Shown here piece after piece: positions 51,747-62,668 of a stretch of DNA of 64,000 nt (position 1 is its first letter; each line of letters opens with the position of its first letter). The notes under the pieces are model-generated. The model worked only from the letters and a program-made list of their open reading frames with translations, ran no database searches and was not told the origin of the DNA. This DNA is from Acerihabitans sp015654925 (GTDB taxonomy: Bacteria > Pseudomonadota > Gammaproteobacteria > Enterobacterales > Enterobacteriaceae), in assembly GCF_047324175.1 (NCBI RefSeq), contig NZ_CP178732.1:3720001-3784000 (forward strand). Direction: 5' to 3'. The translations under genes and the position numbers were made by a program.

Positions 51747-52961
51747 ATGACGACAAATAATACAATAAAGCTGATTGATGAGTCCATCGATCGGCAACAG
51801 GATAACTATCTCGCCATCAGTAAAGATATCCATGCTCATCCGGAAACCGGTAATAATGAATATTATGCCAACGCCCGGCTGACCGAGCTGCTGGCGCGGG
51901 CGGGATTTGACGTCACATCCAACGTGGCCGGCCATGAAACCGCTTTTTACGCCAGCAAAGACAGCGGCAAACCCGGCCCGACCATTGCCTATCTGGCGGA
52001 ATACGACGCCTTGATCGAAATAGGCCATGCCTGCGGCCACAATATTATCGGCGTGACCAGCGTCGCCGCCGCCATAGCCCTGGCGGAAACCCTGCCGGCC
52101 ACCGGCGGTAAAGTGGTGGTATTGGGCACCCCGGCGGAAGAAGGCGGCCTCAAAGGCCCCGGCGGGTTAAACGGCAATGTCAAAGCCCGGTTCGTACAGC
52201 ACGGTTTTTTGCAGGGTGTGGATGCGGCCCTGATGATTCATCCCGCGGGCAAGACCCGGCTGTCCGGCCCCTCGCTGGCCAATAACCATCTTTATTTTAA
52301 TTTTTACGGCAAACCTTCCCATGCAGGCAGTTCCCCCCATAAAGGCGTTAACGCGCTGGATGCGGTAGTGCTGCTGTATAACGGCATCAGCGTGCTGCGC
52401 CAGCAATTGCCCGACGGCATTCGGGTGCACGGCATTATTACCAACGGCGGCCAGGCGCCGAATGTGATTCCCGAGTTCGCCTCGGCGCACTATTACATCC
52501 GCGCCGATACCCGCGAAGAGGTGATTGCGCTGGAGCCGCGCATCCGGGCCATCGCCGAGGGCGCGGCCCTGGCCACCGGCACCCGGGTCGAGATCGAACA
52601 TCAGGTCGGTCCGCGGGATTTTCGCATTAATCACGCCCTCAACGAGGTATTGCTCGACGAGCTGACCGCCCATGGCGAACAGGTGGACCTGACGCCGAAA
52701 ACGGGCAAAGGCTCCACCGATGCCGGGGATATCAGCCACGCCGTCCCCACCGCCCATCCCTATATTAAAATCGGCCCGGATGACCTGATCGGCCATACGG
52801 TGGAGTTTCGCGAGGCGGCCAATTCAGAGGCCGGCTACCTGGCGCTGCTCACCGGCGCCCGGGTGCTGGCGAAAACCGGTTATCGCTTATTAACGGACGC
52901 GGAATTATTACGCCGGGTGCGCGATGAATTCACATCAACGACCCAGGGAGGAGCGCAGTGA
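51747..52961 (+). CDS. M20-family amidohydrolase (AbgB / amino-acid-conjugate hydrolase type)
   Basis: 404-residue metal-dependent cytoplasmic hydrolase. HAHPETG (residues 29-35) and EYDALIEIGHACGHN (residues 85-99) carry the metal-ligand motif GHACGHN, and HPAGKTRLSGPSLANNHLYFNFYGKPSHAGSSPHKGVNALDAVVLLYNGISVLRQQ starts the dimerisation domain. The family cleaves p-aminobenzoyl-glutamate, N-acyl-amino acids or auxin conjugates. It is the first gene of an import operon, so it likely splits what the transporter imports. Its stop overlaps the next ATG. Confidence 0.88.
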   Translation: MTTNNTIKLIDESIDRQQDNYLAISKDIHAHPETGNNEYYANARLTELLARAGFDVTSNVAGHETAFYASKDSGKPGPTIAYLAEYDALIEIGHACGHNIIGVTSVAAAIALAETLPATGGKVVVLGTPAEEGGLKGPGGLNGNVKARFVQHGFLQGVDAALMIHPAGKTRLSGPSLANNHLYFNFYGKPSHAGSSPHKGVNALDAVVLLYNGISVLRQQLPDGIRVHGIITNGGQAPNVIPEFASAHYYIRADTREEVIALEPRIRAIAEGAALATGTRVEIEHQVGPRDFRINHALNEVLLDELTAHGEQVDLTPKTGKGSTDAGDISHAVPTAHPYIKIGPDDLIGHTVEFREAANSEAGYLALLTGARVLAKTGYRLLTDAELLRRVRDEFTSTTQGGAQ

Positions 52962-54526
52962 TGAAAACCAAACGCGTTAACGCCGCCGCGCTATTGCTGT
53001 GCGCCGCCCTGCCCTGGTACGCCGCCGCGACCCGGGCCGCCGAACCGGGCAACGATACGTTAAATATCGCTTATGGCAACCGGCCGGGCACCCTGGACCC
53101 GTATCTCACCACCAATAACGCCACCTCGGATGTGGATCGCCATATTTTCGAAGAGCTATTTACCATCAACGATAAATTCGAGCCGGTGCCCGAATTGGTG
53201 GACCACTATGAGATCAGCGCCGATCGCCTGGTCTATACCTTTACCCTGCGCGATCATATTGCATTTCAAAACGGCCAGCCGCTTACCGCGGACGACGTGG
53301 TGGCGTCAATGAATCGCTGGCTGGCGTTGTCCACCCAGGGCAAAGCCAATTTACCCGGCGCGCGGTTTACCAAAACCGGCCCGCTCAGCGTACAGCTAAC
53401 GCTGAAAACGCCTTCGCTGATCGCGCTCAATATCCTGGCGGACCTTAAAAACATCGCCGCCATTATGCCCAAGACCATTATCGATCGGGCCAACGAGTCC
53501 AAAGGCCCGGTCACCGAGCTGATCGGCACCGGCCCCTATAAACTGGCCGAGTTCAAGCAAGGGGAGTATCTGCATCTGACCCGCTACGACGGTTATACGT
53601 CCCGCACGGAACCGGCCAGCGGCCTGTCGGGACAAAAACACGCCTGGGTGAAAGATATTTTTTTCCGCTACGTTACCGATGAATCCACGCGTTTGGCGGG
53701 CGCGCTGACCGGCGAGTACGATTTAGTCTTTAATCTGCCCAAAGATAATATCGACACCCTTAAGCAATCGGCCGGCGTGCATTTATATGCGCCGGAATCA
53801 GGCGGCTCCCTGATTACCTATCTGTTTAATAAAAAAACCGGCCCCTTCGCCGATGCCAAGCTGCGCGAAGCCTTTAACACCGCCCTGGACGTCAACAGCG
53901 TATTGCTGGCCGGCTACAGCGATGCGCGCTTTTTTACCGCGGACTCCTCGCTGGGATTCCCACAGCAGGCGGATTGGTATAGCGAGGCCGGCAAACCTTT
54001 CTATAACCAGCATAAGCTCGACGCGGCCAAAAAGCTGGTACAGGCGTCCGGCTATAAAGGCGAGGAAGTGGTGATTATCGCCACCAAGGAGTACGCCGAA
54101 CTTTATAACCTGGCCATCGTCGCCCAGCAGGTACTCAAACAAATCGGCGTGAAATCCCGGCTGGATGTGTATGACTGGCCGACGGTGCTGCAACGGCGCC
54201 AGGACCCGAAGAATTTTGATCTTTGCGCCCTGGAATTCTCCATGCGCCAGGTGCTGCACCAATACCCCTTCCTGGACTCGCGGGCCAATTTCCCCGGCTG
54301 GTCGAACAGCCCCGAGATCGACGGCGTATTGGATCAAATCAAGCTGGCGCCGTCGCTCAAAGAGGCCAGGCCGCTGGTGGATAAATTGCAAACCCTGACC
54401 TGGCGGTATTTGCCGGTGATTGTGCTGGGCCACACCACCCCCGAACCTATCGCCATCAAGGACGGCGTCAGCGGTTATGCGGATTTAATCGGGCCCATTT
54501 TGTGGAATGTGCAAATAGCCCATTGA
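52961..54526 (+). CDS. Family 5 periplasmic peptide-type binding protein
   Basis: 521 residues. The signal peptide ends about ATRA before AEPGNDTLNIAYGNRPGTLDPYLTT. Conserved segments are VPELVDHYEISADRLVYTFTLRDHIAFQNGQPLTADDVVASMNRW and ELIGTGPYKLAEFKQGEYLHLTRYDGY. It starts at the ATG at 52961, overlapping the hydrolase stop by one base, with GGAGGA upstream. It should bind the hydrolase substrate. Confidence 0.9.
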   Translation: MKTKRVNAAALLLCAALPWYAAATRAAEPGNDTLNIAYGNRPGTLDPYLTTNNATSDVDRHIFEELFTINDKFEPVPELVDHYEISADRLVYTFTLRDHIAFQNGQPLTADDVVASMNRWLALSTQGKANLPGARFTKTGPLSVQLTLKTPSLIALNILADLKNIAAIMPKTIIDRANESKGPVTELIGTGPYKLAEFKQGEYLHLTRYDGYTSRTEPASGLSGQKHAWVKDIFFRYVTDESTRLAGALTGEYDLVFNLPKDNIDTLKQSAGVHLYAPESGGSLITYLFNKKTGPFADAKLREAFNTALDVNSVLLAGYSDARFFTADSSLGFPQQADWYSEAGKPFYNQHKLDAAKKLVQASGYKGEEVVIIATKEYAELYNLAIVAQQVLKQIGVKSRLDVYDWPTVLQRRQDPKNFDLCALEFSMRQVLHQYPFLDSRANFPGWSNSPEIDGVLDQIKLAPSLKEARPLVDKLQTLTWRYLPVIVLGHTTPEPIAIKDGVSGYADLIGPILWNVQIAH

Positions 54527-54575
54527 TAACCTCCGGGGCGAGGGTAACCCGGGCCCGGCCCGGAAGGATTAACCG

Positions 54576-55526
54576 ATGTTATGGTACGCATTGCACCGTT
54601 TACTGGCGCTGATCCCGGTCTTGCTGGTGGTGGCGGTAGTGGTATTTTGCCTGGTACACCTGGCGCCGGGCGATCCGGTGCTGGTGGTGCTGGGCAATGA
54701 CGCCCGGCCGGAAGATATACTGGCGATGCGCGAGCGGCTCGGCCTGAATCAAAGCCTGCCGGTCCAGTTCTGGCAATGGTTTTACCATATTCTGCGCGGC
54801 GATTTGGGCCGCTCCCTGTTTATGGGGGAGAGCGTGGTCTCGCTGTTCGTACAGCATCTTAAACCCACCCTGGCCCTGGCGCTGCTGGCGCAGGCCATCG
54901 CCATGACGCTCGGTATCGCCGGGGGCATCGCGGCGGCCTACCGCCGCGGCCGCCTGACCGATCGCCTGATTATGGCGTTATCCACCCTCGGGTTATCGAT
55001 TCCGGGTTTTTTGCTGGGGCTGTTTTTGATCTTCTTTTTTGCCGTTCATCTGCGCTGGTTCCCGGTTATCGGTTATAAATCCGGCAACCTGGACCTGTGG
55101 CAAAATCTGTATTATTTGTTCCTGCCGGCGATGGCGCTGGCTATCCGTATCGCCGCACTGCTGGCGCGGATGACCCGGGCGGTGATGCTCGATGTACTTA
55201 ACGAAAATTATATTAAAACCGCCCGCGCCAAGGGGGTGCCCGAACGGCTGGTGCTCCTGCGCCACGCGTTTAAAAACGCCTGGGTCCCGGTGTTGAATAT
55301 TTGCGGCGAATCTTTTGGTTCCCTCGTGACCGGGGCGATCGTCATAGAAAGCGTGTTCGGCATTCCCGGCGTCGGTTTATTGATCGTCGATTCCATCGAG
55401 CGGCGCGATTTTACCGTGATCCAGGGGTCGGTGCTGTTGATCACCACCAGCTATGTGTTGATTAACCTGGCGGTGGACCTGCTGTTCGGGTTTATCGATC
55501 CGCGGATCAATGTCAAACCAGCATAA
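54576..55526 (+). CDS. Peptide-type ABC transporter permease (DppB-like)
   Basis: 316 residues, with MLWYALHRLLALIPVLLVVAVVVFCLVHLAPGDPVLVVLG at the N-terminus and the EAA loop NYIKTARAKGVPERLVLLRHAFKN. GGAAGGA is before the ATG. It lies 49 bp after the binding protein. Confidence 0.9.
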   Translation: MLWYALHRLLALIPVLLVVAVVVFCLVHLAPGDPVLVVLGNDARPEDILAMRERLGLNQSLPVQFWQWFYHILRGDLGRSLFMGESVVSLFVQHLKPTLALALLAQAIAMTLGIAGGIAAAYRRGRLTDRLIMALSTLGLSIPGFLLGLFLIFFFAVHLRWFPVIGYKSGNLDLWQNLYYLFLPAMALAIRIAALLARMTRAVMLDVLNENYIKTARAKGVPERLVLLRHAFKNAWVPVLNICGESFGSLVTGAIVIESVFGIPGVGLLIVDSIERRDFTVIQGSVLLITTSYVLINLAVDLLFGFIDPRINVKPA

Positions 55527-55538
55527 AGGAGCCGCGAC

Positions 55539-56393
55539 GTGTCGAAGTTATACGGCAATACACTAATGCTGACCGGGGGGATCATGCTGCTGGGAATGGT
55601 GGTCTTCTCCGTGGCCATCGGTTATTTCAGCCCTTACGATCTCTATGCCCTCGACCCGCTGAGCCGGCTGAAAGGTCCATCGGCCCTGCACTGGCTCGGC
55701 ACCGATAATTTTGGCCGCGACCTATTGGTGCGCGTGGCGTTCGCCATTCGTATTTCGCTGCTGGTAGGGGCGGCGGTTGGCGTCGCCGCCGGCGCGATCG
55801 GCATGGCCGTCGGCCTGCTGTCGGCCTGGTACCGGCCGGTGGATCTGATCGCCATGCGTATCTGCGACGGCCTGTTCGCATTCCCTTCCCTGCTGCTGGC
55901 GATTTCAATCGTGGGCATTTTGGGACCGAACACCCTTAACGTGGTGCTGGCGTTATCGCTGGTCTATATTCCGTCCATCGCGCGGGTGGTGCGCTCCGCG
56001 GCGCTGGTCATCAGGGAAAAAAATTATATCGAGGGGCTGAGGGCGCAGGGCGCGGGCAATGCGCGCATTATTTGGCTGCATATCATGCCCAACGTAATGT
56101 CGCCGTTTATCGTGCAGATCACCTTTATTTTCTCCGTGGCCATTCTCACCGAGGCGGCGCTGAGTTTTCTGGGTTCCGGCGTGCCGGCGCCGATGCCCAG
56201 CCTGGGCAATCTGTTATTGGAAGGCAAAAAAGTGATCTTCACGTCCTGGTGGATGACCTTTTTCCCCGGGCTGTCGATCATCTTCCTGATCTTTGCCCTG
56301 AACATGCTCGGCGACGGCCTGCGCGATCTGCTGGACCCCAATGTCCGTCCCCTGTCCCGGCGGATTATAAAGCAGCTCAAAGCCCGGTTTTAA
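55539..56393 (+). CDS. Peptide-type ABC transporter permease (DppC-like)
   Basis: 284 residues from a GTG start (GGAG seven bases upstream). LHWLGTDNFGRDLLVRVAFAIRISL and the EAA loop NYIEGLRAQGAGNARIIWLHIMPN are the DppC hallmarks. It lies 12 bp after the other permease. Confidence 0.9.
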   Translation: MSKLYGNTLMLTGGIMLLGMVVFSVAIGYFSPYDLYALDPLSRLKGPSALHWLGTDNFGRDLLVRVAFAIRISLLVGAAVGVAAGAIGMAVGLLSAWYRPVDLIAMRICDGLFAFPSLLLAISIVGILGPNTLNVVLALSLVYIPSIARVVRSAALVIREKNYIEGLRAQGAGNARIIWLHIMPNVMSPFIVQITFIFSVAILTEAALSFLGSGVPAPMPSLGNLLLEGKKVIFTSWWMTFFPGLSIIFLIFALNMLGDGLRDLLDPNVRPLSRRIIKQLKARF

Positions 56394-56411
56394 GCTTTAT
56401 AGGATAATGTC

Positions 56412-57451
56412 ATGACCCAGTTTCCAGTTCAGGCCGCCCCACCCCCGCCGCTATTGACCGTGGAGAACCTCTCGGTAAAATTCGCCACCGAACAGGGCAT
56501 TGTCCGGCCGGTGCGCGGCGTATCCTTCGTGGTCAATGCCAACGAGACCCTGGGCATCATCGGCGAGTCGGGCTGCGGCAAAAGCGTGACCGCCGAGTCG
56601 ATCATGGGATTATTGGACCCGCGTATTGCCAACGTGCAGGGCGGTGTGATATTTAGTCAGCAGGACCTGCTGGGGTTAACGGCCAGCGCGCGCCGCGCGA
56701 TCCGGGGCAATCGCTTGTCGATGATCTTCCAGGACCCGCTGTCGAGTTTAAATCCGCTGTTTACCATCGGCAGGCAGATCGAGGAAAGCCTGCGCTTGCA
56801 TCTCGGCCTGGCTAAAGCGGCGCGGCGCGCGCGGGTAATAACGCTGCTGGAACAGGTGGGCATCGCCGATCCGCCGCGCTGCGCCGCGGCCTATCCCCAT
56901 GAAATTTCCGGCGGCATGCGCCAGCGGGTGATGATTGCCATGGCCATCGCCTGCCACCCGGCGCTGCTGATCGCCGATGAGCCGACCACCGCCCTGGATG
57001 TGACCATCCAGGCGCAGATCCTGGCGTTGCTGGAATCGTTGAAAGCAGCCAACGGCATGGGCATTATCCTGATCACCCACGACTTATCCGTCGTCGCCCA
57101 AATGTGCCAGCGGGTGATAGTCATGTACCTGGGGGAAGTGGTTGAGGAAGCCGATGTGATGACCCTGTTCGACCGGCCCCGGCATCCTTATACTTTGGGA
57201 TTGCTGGCGTCGACCCCTACGCTGGACCGGGAGCGTAAATCCACGCTGCCGGAAATCAAAGGCAGCGTCCCGTCATTAACCCGGAGTCCGCAGGGCTGCG
57301 GTTTTGCGCCGCGCTGTCCGTTTGCCGGCGAGATTTGCCGCCGGCATCCGCCGCTGGCCCCCGTCGCCGGATCGGACGGTTCCCCGAACGCCGGCGGGGC
57401 GCATCATGTGCGCTGCTGGAAAGCGGACGAAATACCCGGCGGGGCGTGGCG

Positions 57452-57455
<4 letters not shown>
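56412..57455 (+). CDS. Peptide-type ABC transporter ATPase (DppD-like)
   Basis: 347 residues. Walker A GESGCGKSVTAESIMGL, MIFQDPLSSLNPLFTIG, signature ISGGMRQRVMIAMAI, Walker B LLIADEPTTALDV and the C-terminal cysteine cluster CGFAPRCPFAGEICRRHPP are complete. The 3' end overlaps the next ATPase by ATGA. Confidence 0.92.
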
Positions 57456-58418
<963 letters not shown>

Positions 58419-58432
<14 letters not shown>

Positions 58433-59648
58433 ACGCCGTTCCACCCCCCACAGCCTCCCTGAACGTAAAGTTCTGGGCGCCACCAGCCTGGCGCATTTAT
58501 ATCATGATGGCGTCACCGACATGCATTACCTGCTGTTTACCCTTTGGCAGCAGCAGTTCGGCCTGACGATGACGCAGATCGGCTTACTCAAAGCGCTGTT
58601 CTCCGGCTCGCTGGCGATTTGGCAGATTCCGGCGGGTGAGCTGGGCAAACGCTTTGGCGAACGCAAGCTGCTGATTGCCGGCACCCTGCTGCTTTCGTCC
58701 GCCCTGTTCCTATATGGGTTTTCCAGCGGCATCATGCAGCTCATGGCGCTGATTATCGTGGGCGGAATGGGGGCCAGCGTACAGCATCCGCTGGCGTCCA
58801 GCTATATTTCCCATACTTTTACCACCCGGCAAACCCGGATGGCCCTGAGCACCTATAATTTTTTTGGCGATGTTGGTAAAAGCCTGATTCCCACGGCGAT
58901 TTCCGGCCTGCTATTGATTCTCGCGTGGGGGACGTCGGTGCAGGTCATCGCGCTGGCGGGTTTTTTGGTGGCCGCCGGTTTGCGCTGGCTGCTGCCGAAG
59001 CAGCCGATGGAGCGGACGGCCATCTCCCGCGCTTCCCCGGCCGAACCCCACGCGCCCCCGGGCGAGAGCTTTCGCGCCGCGCCGGCGCTGGCCGAAGGCA
59101 AACGTAAACTCGCCTTCTCTTCATTGTGCCTGATCGGCAGCCTGGATAACGCTACGCGTTCGGGCACCCTGACTTTTCTGCCTTTTTTACTGGCGGCCAA
59201 GGGGGCGACGGCGGCGAATGTCGGCATGGCGTTAACCACCATTTTTATCGGCGGCGCCTGCGGTAAACTGGTTTGCGGCGCGCTGGCGCCGCGGCTCGGG
59301 ATATTGCGCACCGTGGCCATCAGCGAATTGATCACCGCCGGAATTATTATCGCGCTGTTATTCACCCCGTTATCGGTGAGTTTTTTGCTGTTTATCCCCT
59401 TGGGCATCGTTTTGAACGGCACGTCGTCCATTCTCTACGGCACCGTGGCGGAGCTGGCCAAACCGGGCCAGCAAACGCGCGCCTTCGCCATCTTCTATAC
59501 CCTGTCGCTGGGCTGCGGGGCGGTAATGCCTATCTTCTATGGCGCCTTGAGCGATCATATCGGCATCATGCCGGCGCTGCTGTTCGTGGCGCTACTGCTG
59601 ATGTGCGTTTTGCCGCTGCTGCTGCCGCTGCGGGTAATCAGCCGCTAA
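58419..59648 (+). CDS. MFS transporter (fosmidomycin-resistance/Fsr-like group)
   Basis: 409 residues with 12 predicted helices and a basic central loop. The first helix segment SLAHLYHDGVTDMHYLLFTLWQQQFGLTMTQIGLLKALFSGSLAIWQIPAG is like Fsr-type proteins, which are exporters. It overlaps the ATPase gene by 14 bp, so it is the last gene of the hydrolase operon and may export a product of the imported conjugate, or be a second uptake route. Its frame is open further upstream inside the ATPase gene, but the ATG at 58419 opens the protein proper. Confidence 0.78.
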
Positions 59649-59764
59649 ATAGCCTATGATTATCGGTTTTTATTACGCTATTGATCCATTATTGACCCCA
59701 TGACCACGGGACGCGCCGCCAGGAAACTGCCGATCGGCGGGCTGCGTCCTTGAAGAGAGGTAGC

Positions 59765-61054
59765 ATGACGGCGGCAGTACTTATTTTTATCCTGACGATG
59801 GTATTGGTCATCTGGCAGCCCAGGGGGCTGGGGATTGGCTGGAGCGCCGCGCTCGGAGCCGCGCTCGCCCTGCTGTCCGGGGTAGTGCATCCGGCGGACA
59901 TTCCCGTGGTCTGGCAAATCGTCTGGAATGCCACCGCCACCTTTATCGCCATCATTATCATCAGCCTGCTGCTCGATGAATCCGGTTTTTTTGCGTGGGC
60001 CGCGCTGCACGTGGCCCGCTGGGGAAACGGCCGGGGGCGGCGGTTGTTCAGCTATATCATCTTGCTGGGCGCCATTGTGGCGGCGCTATTCGCCAATGAC
60101 GGCGCCGCGCTTATCCTGACCCCTATCGTCATGTCCATGCTGCTGGCCCTCGGGTTCAGCCGCGGCGCCACCCTGGCCTTTGTCATGGCGGCGGGCTTTA
60201 TCGCCGATACCGCCAGCCTGCCGCTGGTGGTATCCAATCTGGTGAATATCGTCTCCGCCGACTACTTCAAGCTGGGGTTCAACGCCTATGCGTCGGTGAT
60301 GGTGCCGGTGAACATCGCCGCGGTAGCCGCCACCCTATTGACCCTGCACCTGTATTTACGCCGGCAAATACCGGTGATGTATGACCTGGCGCGCCTGCCG
60401 CAGCCGAAAGACGCCATTCGCGATCCGGCGACCTTTAAAACCGGGTGGGGGGTGTTATTGCTGTTACTGGCCGGTTTTTTCGGCCTGGAACCGCTGGGCG
60501 TGCCGGTCAGCCTGATTTCGGCCATCGGGGCGGCGATCTTGTTTGCCGTGGCCAAAAAAGGCCATGCCATCAACACCGGCAAGGTCTTGCGCGGGGCGCC
60601 GTGGCAAATCGTGATCTTTTCGCTGGGCATGTATCTGGTGGTATATGGCCTGCGCAACGCCGGACTGACCCATTTATTGTCCGCGCTGCTAAACCGGGTC
60701 GCCACGCACGGCCTATGGGCGGCCACCCTGGGCACGGGCTTTCTCACGGCGTTTTTATCATCGGTGATGAATAACTTGCCCAGCGTATTGGTGGGGGCGT
60801 TATCGATTGAAGGCAGTACGGCTACGGGAGTGATTAAAGAGGCGATGATTTATGCCAATGTCATCGGCTGCGATCTGGGTCCCAAGATCACGCCCATCGG
60901 CAGCCTGGCGACGCTGCTGTGGCTGCATGTGCTGGCGCAAAAGGATTTGACCATCACCTGGGGATATTATTTTCGCGTCGGGATTATCCTGACCCTGCCG
61001 GTCCTGTTAATCACGCTGGCGGCATTGGCCCTGCGGCTGTCAGTCCCGATATAG
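59765..61054 (+). CDS. arsB: Arsenite efflux pump ArsB
   Basis: 429 residues, exactly the E. coli ArsB length. Inner-membrane As(III)/Sb(III) exporter. Near-identical blocks are VLVIWQPRGLGIGWSAALGAALALLSGVVHPADIPVVW, LLDESGFFAWAALHVARWGNGRGRRLF, LFANDGAALILTPIV, AGFIADTASLPLVVSNLVNIVSADYF and GVIKEAMIYANVIGCDLGPKITPIGSLATLLWLH. GAGAGG lies before the ATG. No arsR or arsC is adjacent. Confidence 0.95.
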   Translation: MTAAVLIFILTMVLVIWQPRGLGIGWSAALGAALALLSGVVHPADIPVVWQIVWNATATFIAIIIISLLLDESGFFAWAALHVARWGNGRGRRLFSYIILLGAIVAALFANDGAALILTPIVMSMLLALGFSRGATLAFVMAAGFIADTASLPLVVSNLVNIVSADYFKLGFNAYASVMVPVNIAAVAATLLTLHLYLRRQIPVMYDLARLPQPKDAIRDPATFKTGWGVLLLLLAGFFGLEPLGVPVSLISAIGAAILFAVAKKGHAINTGKVLRGAPWQIVIFSLGMYLVVYGLRNAGLTHLLSALLNRVATHGLWAATLGTGFLTAFLSSVMNNLPSVLVGALSIEGSTATGVIKEAMIYANVIGCDLGPKITPIGSLATLLWLHVLAQKDLTITWGYYFRVGIILTLPVLLITLAALALRLSVPI

Positions 61055-61103
61055 GCGGAGGGATAGCGGGTATGCCGCTATCTCCGGCCAAAAAAACCGG
61101 CGG

Positions 61104-61526
61104 TCAGTTTTTCATTACCGCATATTTTCCCGGACCGACCAGCATGATGATCAGGCCGCCGAAAAAATAAAGCGCTTCGGTTTCCAGCGCCCAGGCACCC
61201 ACTTCCGTGAGTGTATAAAAATGTCCCATGCCGACCAGTAAAGTGGCTACCAGCAAATTAAAGGCAAAAATAAATCCCGCCAGGCGGGTTAGAAATCCCA
61301 CAATAATCATAATCGGTGCGATAATTTCACCGATAAAAGCGCCATAGGCAATAAAACCCGGCAAGCCATGGCTTTGTAATAAGTCGGCAATCCAGCCCAC
61401 TCCATGTTGGGTTTTTGCGTAGCCATGGAATAACATTAATATACCAAAAGTCAGGCGTAACAGCAGCTTACCCGCATCTGGCCCGTCCACGAATCGCGCA
61501 AATCCATTGTTAATTGCAGTAAGCAT
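61104..61526 (-). CDS. DoxX-family membrane protein
   Basis: 140 residues with four hydrophobic helices, including LLLRLTFGILMLFHGYAKTQHG, GFIAYGAFIGEIIAPIMIIVGFLTRLAGFIFAFNLLVATLLVG and ALYFFGGLIIMLVGPGKYAV. The DoxX fold is clear, but the function is not known for this group (some members link to redox or thiosulfate metabolism). It is convergent with arsB. Confidence 0.85.
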   Translation of the reverse strand: MLTAINNGFARFVDGPDAGKLLLRLTFGILMLFHGYAKTQHGVGWIADLLQSHGLPGFIAYGAFIGEIIAPIMIIVGFLTRLAGFIFAFNLLVATLLVGMGHFYTLTEVGAWALETEALYFFGGLIIMLVGPGKYAVMKN

Positions 61527-61702
61527 TAAGAACCTTCGTTCATATTAATTAGTGTGTAGCGCTAATCTACCCGACATTTTCTCCGGCATCTAATCAAATA
61601 AACTGAAAGATATAGTCAAAAAAGTACCTTGGCGAAAATAATAGGCAGCCAGGTTTTATTATTGCCGCAATTACGGCGGGCGGTTCGCCGGAGGGATTAT
61701 TC

Positions 61703-62668
61703 TCAGCCGATCCCGGCCTGGTGCAGATCGTGCAAATTAAGCGCTCCCACCAGCCGGCCCGCCGTATCCACCACGGGCGCGGCGGTAATATGCTGCTGGT
61801 GCAAGGCCTCCAGCGCGGCGCCGGCGCGCCACTGCGCCGGCAACAGATAGCCGGGCCGGGTCATGGCGTCCAGGATAGGTTCGCCCAGCCCGCGGCCTTT
61901 TACCAGCCAGCGGCGCAGGTCGCCGTCGGTAAATACCCCCGCCACCCGATCGTCGCCGTCGCAGACCGCGACCAGGCCTAAACCGGTGCGGCTGAGTTCC
62001 AGCATGGCCGCCATTACGCTATCCTCCTGGCCGATCCTTGGCAGTTGTTGCGCGGTGCGCATCAGATGATGAACCCGGTTTAATAAGCGGGCGCCCAGGC
62101 TGCCGCCCGGATGAGAGCGGGCAAATTGCTCGGCGTCGAACCCCCGGTAGCGCATCAGCGCCATGGCCAGGGCGTCGCCCATCATCAGGGTATTTACCGC
62201 GCTGGCGGTCGGCGCCAGCCCCATCGGGCACGCTTCGCGCCCGACCCCGACGTCAAGGACGCATTCGGCGGCGCGCGCCAGCGGCGAATCGGCATCGCCG
62301 GTAAGGGCGATAACCGGTATGCAGCTCTCCGCCAACAGCGGCAAAATCAGGCGTAATTCCTGGGCGCGGCCGGAATAGGAGATAAACATCACCACATCCT
62401 GCCGGTCTATCATGCCCAAGTCCCCATGCAGCGCCTCGGCGGGATGTACAAAAAACGCCGGGGTGCCGGTGCTGGCGAGGGACGCCGCGATTTTTTTGCC
62501 GATATGCCCCGATTTTCCCATGCCGGAAACCACCACTTTTCCCCGGCAGTCGAGCAGCAGGCGGCAGGCGCGCGCTACGCTGCCGTCCAGGCGATCGCGC
62601 ATGCGCTGCGCTTCGGCGATTTCGATATCCAGCGTTTCCAGGGCATAACCGAGCAGGTCTTCACTCAT
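61703..62668 (-). CDS. gutQ: Arabinose-5-phosphate isomerase GutQ
   Basis: 321 residues, exactly the E. coli GutQ length, from the ATG at 62668 (GGAG six bases upstream). It interconverts ribulose-5-phosphate and arabinose-5-phosphate, a KDO precursor. The SIS domain carries GKVVVSGMGKSGHIGKKIAASLASTGTPAFFVHPAEALHGDLGMI and SYSGRAQEL; two CBS domains follow (LELSRTGLGLVAVCDGDDRVAGVFTDGDLRRWL and HITAAPVVD). Its start overlaps the srlR stop by 8 bp, the same order as in E. coli srlAEBD-gutM-srlR-gutQ. Confidence 0.95.
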   Translation of the reverse strand: MSEDLLGYALETLDIEIAEAQRMRDRLDGSVARACRLLLDCRGKVVVSGMGKSGHIGKKIAASLASTGTPAFFVHPAEALHGDLGMIDRQDVVMFISYSGRAQELRLILPLLAESCIPVIALTGDADSPLARAAECVLDVGVGREACPMGLAPTASAVNTLMMGDALAMALMRYRGFDAEQFARSHPGGSLGARLLNRVHHLMRTAQQLPRIGQEDSVMAAMLELSRTGLGLVAVCDGDDRVAGVFTDGDLRRWLVKGRGLGEPILDAMTRPGYLLPAQWRAGAALEALHQQHITAAPVVDTAGRLVGALNLHDLHQAGIG

